In this document: piece by piece, positions 15,144 to 25,842 of the stretch
Layout of the letters: the number at the start of each line of letters is the position of its first letter
Position numbering within the stretch: the first letter of the stretch is position 1
Assembly (NCBI GenBank): GCA_030323885.1
Contig: CM059198.1
Location: 15,476,462 to 15,540,461 of the forward strand
DNA from: Branchipolynoe longqiensis
Taxonomy: Eukaryota > Annelida > Polychaeta > Phyllodocida > Polynoidae
Length of the DNA stretch: 64,000 nucleotides
Direction: 5' to 3'
Made by a program: the position numbers and the translations under genes
The notes under the pieces: generated by a model
What the model saw: only the letters and a program-made list of their open reading frames with translations
What the model was told of the DNA's origin: nothing
The model's database searches: none

Positions 15144-15606
15144 CGGTGTGGCGGTTTCAGCTGTGCGCATAGACTCAAACTCAAGGCATTAATGGTCGTG
15201 AGCAATCTTCATACAGAAAATACAGAAAAAGTGAAATATCTCTAAAACCACACCACCTATTAACAACTCGCTTGGTACACATATAGAAAACATCTTTACC
15301 AAAAAGATTATATTAAATTTATAAGGTTAGGGTTCTTGATTTCTATTAATTTTGAATAAAACTAATGTTTTGCACTGCACGTACTGTAAAACTCAAGGCA
15401 TTGTCAATCGTGGTGAGCAATCTGCATACAGAAAATCCAGGAAAAGTGAAATATCTCTAAAACCACACCACCTAGAAACAAATCGCTTGGTACACATATA
15501 AAAAACATCTTTACCAAAAACATTAAATTATAAGGTTAGTGACTCACGACCATTGACAATGCCTTGAGTTTGAGTATGCGCACGGCTGAAACCGCCACAC
15601 CGACTA
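15144..15606. mobile_element. TIR element holding two tandem 214-bp units
   Basis: Ends are imperfect inverted repeats of about 60 bp (left GGTGTGGCGGTTTCAGC; right GCTGAAACCGCCACACC). Two tandem units start at about 15,177 and 15,391 (AACTCAAGGCATT). The same unit occurs tandemly at 60,352-60,760 and singly at 5,197-5,483. Directly downstream, CTACTGGCATTCAA is duplicated at 15,603 and 15,647. Confidence 0.75.
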
Positions 15607-16204
15607 CTGGCATTCAAATAAATACCCATGGTGTGGTGGCGCCGCCTACTGGCATTCAAGTGAACGTCCATAGTGTGGTGGTAACTGAGATACTGTTATA
15701 CAACTGTGGGTCATATGCGCTGTTTCGAATGGAAATGGTGTACTCATTCTCACACCCCTCCCCCCGCCCCACACACACATCCCTACATTGGGGGGGGGGG
15801 GGGGGGGGGGAGCCACATATGACAGCACAAATCTACAAGAAAATCAACGATATAGCATTATAACATTGCACCTAATTCATCATGGCAATATTATACCAGT
15901 ATATAATTGCAAAGATACCAACTTTCCTTAATTTAAATGATTTCCTCTTTTGTTTGGCTATATCCACCCCCCCCCCCCGCACCAATAAAGTATAATTTAA
16001 TCAGTATTGAGATCATTGCTGTTTATCTTCTGCTGGGAATGAACAATAGGGGCCCTAGTCTAAGCAGTATCCAGCACCCTCAGCAAGAATCCGCTTCTTA
16101 ACCGTCAATGGTCACATGGTTATCATGTATTTTCTACTATTAGATTCTATATATCTTAAAGTTGCGTAGTCCGATGAGAGCATTAAATTGTCGAAAGCAA
16201 GCCT

Positions 16205-16950
16205 ATAGATAAATTCGTAATTCCGACTGCGCTGAAAACCGTCGACCGCAAAACAAACGCGCCTGACCATTGAGATTGCCGATATACGCAGTGCAAAACG
16301 TCGATTTTATTGCAAATTATTTGTTAAAGTACAGAACAATTCGGAATGAGCATGGATGCATGGATGCGACAAAATAATATAAACATTTAAGGAATATATT
16401 TAAGACACATATAGCCATAATTAGGCTGTTTGAGCTAAGAAACATACAACCCCCCCAAAAACAATCACTGAATCAGGCTCATGTTCACATCACCATTTTA
16501 AATTCTTGTTCTAAATATTAAAATGTCAAATGTGTCAACAGAAACTTGTTTCAAAGAAACATACAACCAATGTCTGATTACCCATAAACAGTTTGTAGCC
16601 CTACGGATGTGATTAACCATAGAATATAAATAAAAACATGAATAAAATAAGTAAAATTGACTCTGGCTATAGTTCTGGCACTAGTCTGAGTGACCAGATT
16701 TGTCTCGATCTAAATGCTGTTGGCATAGTATGTCCTGATTAAATTAGTGTGAATGCAATGCTAGATAAAAGATTCACATCTTAATTTATTATATATATGT
16801 GTTTAGTTGGTATTCTATGTTTCAAACATGACCTGAAACTAACAGATTTCATTGTTGCACTCAATGGTTCAGCATGAGCCATGTGCTTCACGTGGGTTTG
16901 TTTTGCTGCCCAGCATCCCACAATGCACCACGCGGCTGGATTTACGAACC
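16205..16950 (-). mobile_element. Non-autonomous TIR transposon, 0.75-kb copy
   Basis: Inverted copy of the element at 42,452-43,555, sharing AGATAAAAGATTCACATCTTAATT, ATTGACTCTGGC, the poor-GC interior and terminal AATTCGTAATTCC / GGATTTACGAAC. No reading frame. A third copy is at 29,910-30,250. Confidence 0.7.
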
Positions 16951-17071
16951 TGTCTATTATTTAGATTTGAACAGTAAACCTGATCAAAACATGCTACACA
17001 ATATTTAAAAGCAGAAGTACAACCATTCCTGATTACTTAAAGAACGTAAAGATAAAAAATAACACAATAAA

Positions 17072-17350
17072 AAGAGTCCGATGGTTTTGAGTTTGTGTCA
17101 TTTTCCGAGATAAATATGTTAGATTGGTCATTATAATCTACCTTTGAAGTAACTTTTACTTTAAATGGTTAACTTTTGAGATATTTGAAGTGCAAACGTG
17201 CAAAATTAATTTTGGCAAGCTTGCAAAAACTCTACCACCACTTCTGTAGTAACAGGTTTTATTAAATCGACTCAGTATTCCCCTCTATGTGGCGACAAAT
17301 GTTTAATAAGTGCAGCAGTATCTAAGTGCAACCACGTATTTGAATCAATG
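17072..17350 (-). repeat. TGCATAGTCCGATG family, 3'-truncated copy
   Basis: Contains AGTCCGATGGTTTTGAG, CATTATAATCTACCTTTGAAGTAAC, GAGATATTTGAAGTG and GTAACAGGTTTTATTAAAT in the family order. The far end is lost. Confidence 0.75.
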
Positions 17351-17384
17351 TATCGAGTGGAACGCTGGGAGGTTGCCCTCCTTT

Positions 17385-19105
17385 TGGCCACTGGGGGCGT
17401 AATCGATTATTCAACTTGGGTCACTCGAGCCACTTTTTAGCGCATGCGCACATCCTACAGACTCGGGTTGAATAAACGAATACGGTTATCCACGCTCGGG
17501 GTGGAAAAAATGCTGAATTAATCTAAAACGTAATATCTTTTTTTAATAACCAATACAAGTACAGCAAAATTGTATTTAAAGTAGTTTACGATCGTATAAG
17601 CTGACAATCTGGGTTATTTAAAAAAAACACCCGAAACACAACATGCAGGACTTGTACTGGTAGCTGTTATCCTACAGGTACCAGCACAGATGTGACATCA
17701 TCACTCCTAGCAAACCCCAGCCAAGAGGTGGGTTACTGCAGTCGGGTCGTTTTGCACACGGCACGTGTATTTGTCGACTCTACTCGTGGTGTTCGATTTG
17801 AAATTCTGATGACTCGGGTGACCGGAGTCGCTCGAGTCGTGTTAATCGATTACGGCCAAGGAGGTTGGCGGTGAATGCTGGCTCTCGTGTGACAGACACC
17901 AATACCAACATCTATTTTTGGATTGATATTTACATTCCCTAAATATATATAATTCAAATAAAACTTTCAAGTGAGATGCCGGTACATGGTTATTGCACAA
18001 TATAACCGTAAATCATGCCTATGGGCTTAACACCTTCAGTGCTCTGTCGCAGAGTAGCGCACGTGCAGACGAACACCTACACTGGTCCCGATGACATAAG
18101 CTTTTACGCCAAGCCTAAAGGGGCTGTCACATTAGGGTTTTTTGCTGGAGTGTATGGCGGCGTAAGCGCGTTACGTCATATACGTCGGTATACGCCACTA
18201 TACTCTACGCATACGCTATGCATACGCTATGCATACGCCGTCATACGCCGATCCTCCAACAAGCCTGTTTCCTTGCTCAAACTTTTCAGCGTATGGCTCA
18301 TACGCTGCTCATATGCCGGCATAGGTTATGCATAGGTTAGGGGTATGTCGGCATAGGTTGGGCGTATGCTGGATTGACACCCACCGGGTGTCTCTTGCGT
18401 ACCCCCAACGTTCTGTAAAAGTGGTGTCACACTACGGCGTATGGCGTTAGCGTATGGATTTTCGACCCATACGTCGTCATACGCTTCGCATACGCTATGC
18501 ATATGCTACGCATATGCTGGCATATATCATCATATGCCATCATACGCCATCATATGCCCTCATACGCGCGTCCGTCCAAATTTTGTTTGAGCATGCTCAA
18601 CAAATTTCGGCTATGGCGGCGTATGGCTCATACGCTGCTAATACGCTCGACGTACGATATGCGTACGCCGACATAGGTTATACATAGATTGGGTGTATGC
18701 TGAACTTGTCAATCACAACCGTCAAACCTCATCCCAGCACGCCGCGCATAGGTTGGGATACGCTTTGAATACGCCGCCATAGGCTAGGGGTAGGTTAGGC
18801 ATAGGTTAGGCATAGGTTATGCATAGGTTAGGCATACGCTTCAGATGCCACTGGGACCCCGTGCGTAGCGTATGACGGCATATGACAGCATATGACAGTG
18901 TATGGGTCGAAAACCGCATACGCCGGCATACGCTAACGCCATACGCCGTAATGTGACAGGGCCTTTAAGGACTGCTTGTTCGTGGCGGGGGACCAAGGTA
19001 GGAGAAGCGTGTTCGTTTATTCAACCCAAGTATGTAGGATGTGCGCATGTGCCAAAAAGTGACTCGGGTGACCCGAGTTGGTTAATCGAATACGCCCTAG
19101 GGGAC
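17385..19105. mobile_element. Composite TIR element with arms of about 100 bp
   Basis: Left arm 17,385-17,490 (CGTAATCGATTATTCAAC, GCGCATGCGCACATCCTAC, GGGTTGAATAAACGAA) is the inverted, roughly 80% match of the right arm 19,000-19,105. A third, right-type end lies at 17,805-17,862. The Harbinger-type MITE at 18,118-18,968 sits inside. No coding frame recognised. Confidence 0.7.
18118..18968. mobile_element. Harbinger-derived MITE, two left ends
   Basis: The right end (GTCGAAAACCGCATACG, then GCATACGCTAACGCC, then GTGACAGGGCCTTTAA) matches the right end of the 5.2-kb Harbinger element at 40,250-40,314 almost base for base, so this is a deletion derivative of that family. Left ends occur at 18,118 (AAAGGGGCTGTCACATTA) and again at 18,425 (TGTCACACTACGGCGTATGG), so one MITE is joined to a fragment of another. 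The interior is packed with CATACGC/GCGTATG motifs in both orientations. Confidence 0.85.
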
Positions 19106-19145
19106 CAGGCGAAGACAAGCTCATTTATAAGCACAAATATATGTG

Positions 19146-19440
19146 CAAATATTATATTCTACTATTATCATGCAGCAGAATATGGATTATTATCGTAAAG
19201 AAAGGCCAAGAGGGGCCAACGGCTACTGGATGTCGCTTTGGTCGTGTTCTCATCATTTTGTGTGGTCTCGGTCGTGGGGTACAGTTGTAGTTGGGATGGT
19301 TTAAAGGTCAGGGTGGTGTTTTTATTTTAAAATGAATAATAACGCCCCCTGGCCGAGGGTGGGCCGTTGGCCCCTCGTGGCCTTTCTTTACCATAATATT
19401 CCCAATTCTGCTGTATGATAATAACACAATATAATATTAT
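19146..19440. repeat. Foldback repeat with arms of about 80 bp
   Basis: Left arm 19,146-19,225 (ATCATGCAGCAGAAT, GTAAAGAAAGGCC, GAGGGGCCAACGGC) pairs imperfectly with right arm 19,361-19,440. A third partial arm follows at about 19,441-19,500 (AGGCCACGAGGCCAACTGCTAC). Non-coding. Confidence 0.75.
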
Positions 19441-19668
19441 TTATGGTAATCAGGCCACGAGGCCAACTGCTACTTTATATTGCTGCTGTACCCCACAATC
19501 GTTTATCGTGTTAATCGCTGTATGTACCCTATGTTTATGAGAAATAATTACCAAATTCAATATTTTGGTGCTAGTTTGCTTTTATTTATTTATTTTGGTG
19601 TACTGTGATGCTTACATCCATATATACCTTGGATAAATACTTTTACATGGCTAGATAGTGTTTATGCT

Positions 19669-20490
19669 TAAAGCACCAGTCACACCTCACCAGATTGAGT
19701 ACCGGACACCACCGGACAAAGAATTTTGTAGTCCGGTGCTGTCCGGTGACAAAATGTATCAAAATGTATCGAAATGGAGCGTAATTGGGTCAACTGCCAC
19801 CGGACGAAACGAACACCAACGGTCAAGTACCGTACATGTACCGGACGAGAACCAGATGAAACAAACACCAACAGACAAGTACCGTACATGTACCGGACGA
19901 GAACCGGACGAAACGAACACCAACGGACAAGTACCGTACATGTACCAATACCGTACATGTACCAGACACCTACACCCCACCACACACCTACACCCCCACC
20001 ACACACACACTCAACATCTACACCCCCACCACATCCCTAAACCCTCATCACACACCTACACCCCCACCAGACACATACACCCCCACCACATCCCTAAACC
20101 CCCACCACACATCTACCCCCACCACATCCCTAAACCCCCACCAGACACCTCGACCCTACCACATCTCTAAACCCCCACCACACACCTACACCCCCACCAC
20201 ATCTCTAAACCGCCACCAGACACCTACACCCCACCACATCCCTAAACCCCCACCACACACCTACACCCGCACCACATCCCTAAACCCCCACCACACACAT
20301 ACACCCCACCACATCCCTAAACCCCCACCAGACACCTACACCCCACCACATCCCGAAACCGGACAATGCCGGAATCAAACCGGACACGTACGGATGGGTA
20401 CCGGACATGTACCGGACATTGCCGTATTTCACCGGACAGTGTCCGGTTGATGTCCGGTTCCCCAGTCCGGTAAGGTGTGACTGGGCCTTT
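19669..20490. mobile_element. MITE with internal minisatellite
   Basis: The ends are inverted repeats: AAAGCACCAGTCACACCTCACC on the left, and its counterpart GGTAAGGTGTGACTGGGCCTTT on the right. ACCGGAC motifs cluster near both ends. The middle (about 19,965-20,355) is a C-rich array of roughly 37-bp units built from ACACCTACACCCCCACCAC and ATCCCTAAACCCCCACCA. The right end stops 5 bp from the DIRS stop codon. Confidence 0.8.
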
Positions 20491-20494
20491 AGTC

Positions 20495-21159
20495 TTAGGT
20501 CATCTGTCTCCAGATCGACGGTATCAGGCTAGTGTTCGTTGCCTGTGATGTGACCGGTTGGTTGTAGAACCGCTGGAAGGTGCCTTTCCCCAGTCCACCC
20601 TGGTCCACATGGCTGATTGTAGGATCATGGCCAGTGGTATCTGTCTTTTCATGCTGCACTTGTTGCTGCATGTCTGCATGAGTATAGCATCAATAGGCTC
20701 ATGTCCACCCCACCAGCTGCATGGTGGTGCGAATGTATCTGGTTAGGCTCTCTTGCGAGGCCTGCACATGTGGCTTGCGTGTGGTCGCAAATACCACTGG
20801 CCGCACCCCTTTGAGCTCCTCCTTTGCCATGTACCACTTCAGGTGTTCATAGACACATAGTTCTCTCACCTCAAATTGTCTGAACCTCAGTACCAATGGG
20901 TTCCTGGCTGGATCGTTGGATTTCATACGCGTCGTGTAACATATAGTACATGACCCGTCTTCCCAACGGAAGTCCATTCTTTTGAGTAGGCTCAGTGCCT
21001 GTAGCCTCTGGCCCGTGGCTAGCATGAAGAGGCATGCAGTCCTTTTGTTGAGTTTTTCACAGTCCAGCCCTTCTATGCACGCCCATGCCTGTATGTAGTT
21101 TAGTAGTGTCTTTGGGTCCCAGATACTCTCATATTTGGGTGTGCTGGCTTTAGGTTGCT
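20495..21159 (-). pseudogene. DIRS tyrosine recombinase
   Basis: In these elements a tyrosine recombinase replaces the integrase and inserts the circular DNA copy. The N-terminal part begins P-K-Y-E-S-I-W-D-P. The first catalytic arginine lies in MLATGQRLQAL, and a block YSCRHAATSAA matches the second box, with Tyr where His is usual. A stop follows; the next segment (IPLAMILQSAMWTRVDWGKA) is in another frame, and the C-terminal TFQRFYNQPV, containing the presumed nucleophilic tyrosine, is in a third. At least two frameshifts make it inactive. The stop codon (TAA) is at 20,495-20,497. Confidence 0.85.
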
Positions 21160-21826
21160 AATACCTTGTAAAAGTGCCCCCCCCCCCAACCCCCATCCAC
21201 GTGAATAGTTCCTGGAGGTAGTTTATACCCTTTAGTAAGGTTGGGCGCACTGGATCAATCCCTCTGTCGACACAGTAGGCAGTGAAGCATCTGTGTAGAT
21301 GCAAATATCTACTGGTCTCGGCGCGTAGTCCCTGCTAGCCCAGCCGAGGCTAGCATGCCAGTATGTAAGGTGTTCTCTCACTCTCCTGGTGAGCGTACAG
21401 GTGCGTTCATAATCGCCCCCACGGCTCTCAAATTCCAGTTGAGTGCTCTCACTATGCTTTTTGTGTGTATGTGCACCCACCTGTTGCCTGGGTACATGGC
21501 CACTAGCTTCCCTACCAGTCTGGCTAGCACTAGTAGCAGCTTTAATTTTATTTCTGTCATCCCCATTACCGCCGAGATGAATTTACAGAGTTTATCACCC
21601 TTGCTGGTTGGTATCGTAACTTGTAAATTCATTCTATTTATTACGAACCCTAGTAATGTAAGTTCTTGTGACGGTGTTAGCACTGATTTCTCTACATTAA
21701 TGGTGCATCCCAATTTTGTTAGAATTCCTAATATTATCATAACTGCTCTGTTCACCACCGCATTACTTTGGCCCATAATGAGAGTGTTGTCAATATAAAA
21801 ACACAGCAGTATGTTGTGTTGTATGC

Positions 21827-21892
21827 TGTCCTGATATGACCTTAGATGTTGCTAGGACATAAAACAACAAACAAACAAAAACGTGTTGTATG
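21827..21892 (+). mobile_element. SINE B 3' end inserted in the DIRS RT
   Basis: A 66-bp insert flanked by an exact 11-bp target-site duplication GTGTTGTATGC (21,816-21,826 and 21,893-21,903). It contains GATATGACCTTAGATGTTGC and ends in an (AAACA)-type tail. Removing insert and one duplicate restores the RT frame. This fixes the SINE's 3' end and orientation. Confidence 0.93.
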
Positions 21893-22035
21893 CGGAGGTG
21901 GATCATGACCGCCTTCATAATTTTTGTGAAGATGCGCGGCCCTGAGCTTAGCCCGTTCGGTAATACCCTGAGCCTCAACCTTTCTCCCTCGAAAGTGAAC
22001 TGTAGGAGGTCCCTATCCGCTTCCCTTATTTCTAT

Positions 22036-22736
22036 TGTCACGTATAATAACTAATGCCTAATCTTATAGACTAGCTAATATAGTGAGGAGACAAGAGAAT
22101 TTGGAACATCTTCTATTCTTAGTAAAGAAGACAAATAACGATACACAAATATGTACTTATAACATATATTCACAATTACAAAGTGTACAGTTACATATAA
22201 ATTCTCAATGGTATGATATTACACTCACAACTGTCTGTGTAGTCCATATGGATGATAGATACACTCAGTCCTCTTGGTGCTTCTTCTATGTCTCAGTTGC
22301 CTTGAGGAGTTGATAGATATAGATGATCCATTGTCTGTGAGCCGTCGCCAACCATACAGGTATAGAGTCTCAATTGATGATGGATGTGCATGACAAGCTA
22401 AGCAGCAGTGATGTGGGAAAAGGCAGACACCACAGTCACCAATCCTCCTCATGTCCATTGATCCATATTATAGAAGCTCAGCAAGTTGAATCCATCCCAT
22501 AAGCTGAAACTAGCCAGATCAGGTTTCAGGCCTAACTGACTTGGAGATGTTGACGCCTCGATGTCTGGGAGTAGAGTGCCGAGAGTGTGTGACTACGCTC
22601 CTTATATAGTTGCTGGGTAGGCCAGTCCTAACAAAGAGATGGGACAAGTAGGACGGTCCAAACATGTGCTGTAACCACTATAAAAGGCAAACTACCTGTT
22701 AGGAAGCAGTCTCCATATATTCACTGCTATGTTACA
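22036..22736. mobile_element. Solo LTR (701 bp)
   Basis: Starts TGTCACGTAT, ends GCTATGTTACA (TG...CA) and is flanked by CTAT on both sides (22,032-22,035 and 22,737-22,740). Removing it and one CTAT rejoins the RT frame through Y-H-S-I-E-I-R. A TATAAAAG box lies near 22,680. No internal coding region; orientation and family (4-bp duplication) are unresolved. Confidence 0.88.
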
Positions 22737-23570
22737 CTATACTGTGGTAAGCTTGGGATATGTCAATCCTAGCTAGGTACGCCCCCTTGTGCACCAACTG
22801 CATTACCGTGGCTAGCTGTCCCATTTTGAAATGTCTGTAAGTTACCTTTTCATTCAATTTTGACAGATTTAGTTTCGGTCTGAAGCTCCCATCTTTCTTG
22901 GGCCTTAAGAAGATGTGCGAGACAAAAGCCCTGTCTCTCTCTTCCGCTTTCTCTATTATATTCTGATCTAGCATTTCTCGTATCTTACTTTCTAACACTC
23001 GTTCTTTACCCTTACAGTCTGAGGCTGGCATAAAGGTCTGGCATGGTAGTTCGTCCAGTTCTATGGAGATGCCTTTCACCATCTGTCTCACCCACTTATT
23101 GTCTGTGACGTCCTCCCATTCCCTGGCATTATGGGAAACCCCAGCTACTCTGAAACTGTTTGAGTTGTTACTTACTTCTATTGTCTTCCCGACCTGCCTC
23201 AGTACGTGTTGTCGCTGCCATAGCTCGCTCTGCCCCCCTCCCCAGTGTGGGCAGGTTGGGCCGCTCCGGTGGTGGTGCAACATCCTCGCCTCCTCCTGCC
23301 TGGGTCTCGGGACGTATGTTTGTGATGGGTGGCGACCCCACCCCTGACCGCCTTTGAAGTTTCCATCGCTGCATGCATTGTTTTGCTTCACAAACCCCCT
23401 CACAATTGAGTTTGCGGTTTTCTGGTTCGCTTCCAGTGTTGTTACTTGGGAGGTCAGGTCTTCCCCTAGCAGGTAGTGGAATCCCTGTTCCTCGTCTTTT
23501 TTCGCCAGTGGCTTGATCTATGGTAGCAGCGCGGGCCGTATGTTGTCCCTACGTAATCCCAGCAGTGCGC

Positions 23571-24266
23571 TGTTGGTGCGCGACAAGACCTTCATGGTTG
23601 TTACCAGGGCACTGACCAGTTCTTTCGTTTCCAGTGGCCGTCCGTTGGGGGCTGAACGTCTGTCAGGTCCGCTACCACCATCCGTAGCCAGCAGTGGAGG
23701 CCGCCCAGTGGGGGGGTGGGGGTGACTTGGAGGCTAGGACCAGCCTATGGCCTCCCCATTCGTCCGCCGTTGTCACTGCACCCTCCTCCGGGGCACCCTT
23801 CCCCGTGCTGCCAAGGTAGATGGGGTCTCCGCTCTCTCGTCCCATGTTGGGGTGTCCGCTCCCCATTCGCTGGTGTCCATCTCCATCAGCAAGCCGTTAT
23901 CTGACCCGTGCGGCAACGGGACTGTTGGTGCGCGCCAAGACCTTCAGGGTTGTTACCAGGGCACTGACCAGTTCCTTCGTTTCCAGTGGCCGTCCGTTGG
24001 GGGCTGAACGTCTGTGTCAGGTCCGCTACCACCATCCGTAGCCAGCTGTGGAAGCTTCCCAGTGGGGGGGGGGGGGGGTGACATGGAGGCTAGGACCAGC
24101 CTATGGTCTCCCCATTCGTCCGCGGTTGTCACGGCGCCCTCCTCCGTGCTGCCCGAGATAGATGAGGTCTCCGCTCTCTCGTTTCCATGTTGGAGTGACC
24201 GCGCCCCGTTCGCTGGTGTCCATCTCCAGCAGCAAGCCGTCATCTGACTCGTGTGGCAACGGGACA
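23571..24266 (-). repeat. Tandem duplication of about 362 bp in the DIRS gag-like region
   Basis: Copy 1 (23,571-23,930) and copy 2 (23,933-24,266) are roughly 90% identical. Both contain TGTTGGTGCGCG, ACCAGGGCACTGACCAGTTC, GTCCGTTGGGGGCTGAACG and the G-run after CCCAGTGG. The duplication lies within the minus-strand gag-like frame and shifts it. Confidence 0.9.
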
Positions 24267-24532
24267 AATAAGGCCTCCCCCCGGTGACTCTGCACTGTCT
24301 TTCCGCCACCTCGATGAATCCTGCCAATAGGCTAGCAGCCAAGGGCCCGTATGCTTGGAGTGGTGTTGGCGGCGTGTGGTGTTAAGCTGTAAACACCGGG
24401 TAGCTATCACCGGTTATCAGAGGCGTCGCAAACTATGTCACGCCTTATGCATGGGGGCCTAAACGGTTTGTGTTAGCTAAACGTGAAGTTATTTATACAT
24501 TTGGGAAATCCCTCGATTCGACAATATGAATA

Positions 24533-24905
24533 ACGCCACCAATGCAGCGGTGGCGTTAATATCGGTTCGAATTTAGGGTTAAATTGATAAAATTTCACTT
24601 ATTGCGTATGTAATTCTGTTAAATATGATAGCATTGAATAGATTTGGGCCTAATATATAGCCGCCGATTCGGCGGCAGCGGCGGCGATGTTAGTTTTGTT
24701 GATGTTAGACAATATGGATATCGACGTCGAAGCGGCAGCGGCGATTTGTTTTTTTTAAAATTTGTCGGTTCGACAGTATGAATATCGCCGCCAATGCAGC
24801 GGCGGTGTTAAAATTGCTTCAAATTTAGGGTTAATTTAATGAAATTTCACTTATTGAGTATGTAATTCTGTTAAATATGATAGCATTGAATAGATTTGGC
24901 TCTAA
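24533..24905. repeat. Direct repeat, about 110 bp, spaced 252 bp
   Basis: AATGCAGCGGTGGCGTTA..., AATTTAGGGTTAA and the block TTAAATATGATAGCATTGAAT recur at 24,538-24,648 and 24,790-24,898. GCGGCAGCGGCGGCGAT motifs lie between them. Function unknown; it may be part of the upstream end of the DIRS element or a separate repeat. Confidence 0.75.
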
Positions 24906-25842
24906 CCTAACACTAACACCGCTGTAGACCTGCTATGGGCTGGGGTTAGAATCTCCAACTTTAAACTCGCGGTGTTGGCCTAGCACTGCCCCATGCATAG
25001 CGACTTTTCGGCGCTAAACCAGAAATCCCACCCTAACTCCTCGTCAGAGGGGTAGCAGTTACCGAACGGTGAGGGTGAGGGTGAGGGTGTGCATGATATA
25101 TGGTGCGCCATGTTGAGCTCAGTGAGGACAAGTGCGGTCGGCGTGCTTTCTTTTGCGCCTAGTGGGTCGTGTCCCTCGCAAGGCGGAAAAAGGCTGAGCC
25201 TGTATCGGCTTCAATTAAATTAGGTGACGAGGCCGATTATTCGGTCCTCCGTCACCTGCTGAGTTCACCCAGCTGTTCCTCGCCTGGCCTCCGGTGACCT
25301 CTCCCATCCCCCCTCCCCACCCTGCTCCCCCACCGAGCCTTGCCCATGCCCAGCGACTGGGGACACTGTGCCCGGATTGGTGGGGGGGGTCGGCATGTCG
25401 GTGCATGCACCTGGCAACCCAGCTGGGGTTGAGGCTGGATCAAGATCCCTGGCATAAATGCTGACAAACATGCTCTAGGCAACGAATGTCTAACCTCTGG
25501 TTGTTGTAGCAACAGATCCACCACGCAGCCGCGCTGAGGTTATTAGTGCCTGTTCGTTGGTGCACTATATGCCCTTTCGTCGGGTCACACCGTAGCGTGG
25601 GCTACTTACCTCCCGCTGGATAGGCATCACGCCTCACCACCCGTGGCGGTGAGGCGCGCCTTCACAGCGGAGCAACCGCTTTGACATGTTGCTTACTTGA
25701 AAGCTAATCCAAAAGTGACACGACCAAAGCAACATCCAGTAGCGGTTGGCCTCGTGGCCTCATTACCATCAATAATATGGCACCTGTTCACTTTGGGTAC
25801 CGGAACTCGACTAATCACTTGTCAAATAACAGGTGAGTATAT
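24906..25842. other. No gene recognised
   Basis: GC-rich stretch with a short (GTGAGG)n run near 25,070 and an inverted GCCTCACCACCC/GGTGAGGCG pair near 25,632. Open frames on the minus strand show no recognisable domain. It may contain the unidentified 5' part of the DIRS element. Confidence 0.4.

Larger units (their letters stand above)
21232..23517 (-). pseudogene. DIRS gag-like/reverse transcriptase/RNase H frame
   Basis: The frame is open from about 23,517 to the LTR at 22,736. It begins with a gag-like stretch (HYLLGEDLTSQVTTLEANQK), then RT motifs IFLRPKKDGSFRP and LNLSKLNEKV, and ARIDISQAYHS. After the LTR it resumes in frame (EIREADRD, LPNGLSSGPRIF). After the SINE it resumes in frame with FYIDN, where the catalytic Y-x-D-D is expected, then TLIMGQS and LLGFVINRMNL. 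A frameshift near 21,380 leads into an RNase H-like tail with IYTDAS. A TAG at 23,517-23,519 separates it from more gag-like frame upstream (LRRDNIRPALLP). The D-to-N change and breaks argue against activity. Confidence 0.88.
20495..24342 (-). mobile_element. DIRS-type tyrosine-recombinase retrotransposon, decayed
   Basis: Reading right to left it holds a gag-like region, reverse transcriptase, an RNase H remnant and a tyrosine recombinase, the DIRS gene order. It lacks a DDE integrase. It is interrupted by a SINE (21,827-21,892) and a solo LTR (22,036-22,736), carries frameshifts, and has an internal duplication in the gag-like part. DIRS terminal repeats were not identified; the left end abuts a MITE and the right limit is uncertain. 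Confidence 0.85.

Noticed and set aside
20030..20350. CCCTAAACCC repeats as a telomere
   Set aside because: The motif occurs once per 37-bp minisatellite unit inside a MITE and not as a tandem hexa- or heptamer; animal telomeres use TTAGGG.
21355..21798. 147-codon plus-strand open frame
   Set aside because: Antisense to the DIRS reverse transcriptase, whose motifs are clear on the minus strand.
23820..24247. Pro/Ser-rich plus-strand frames
   Set aside because: Antisense shadows of the duplicated DIRS gag-like region.
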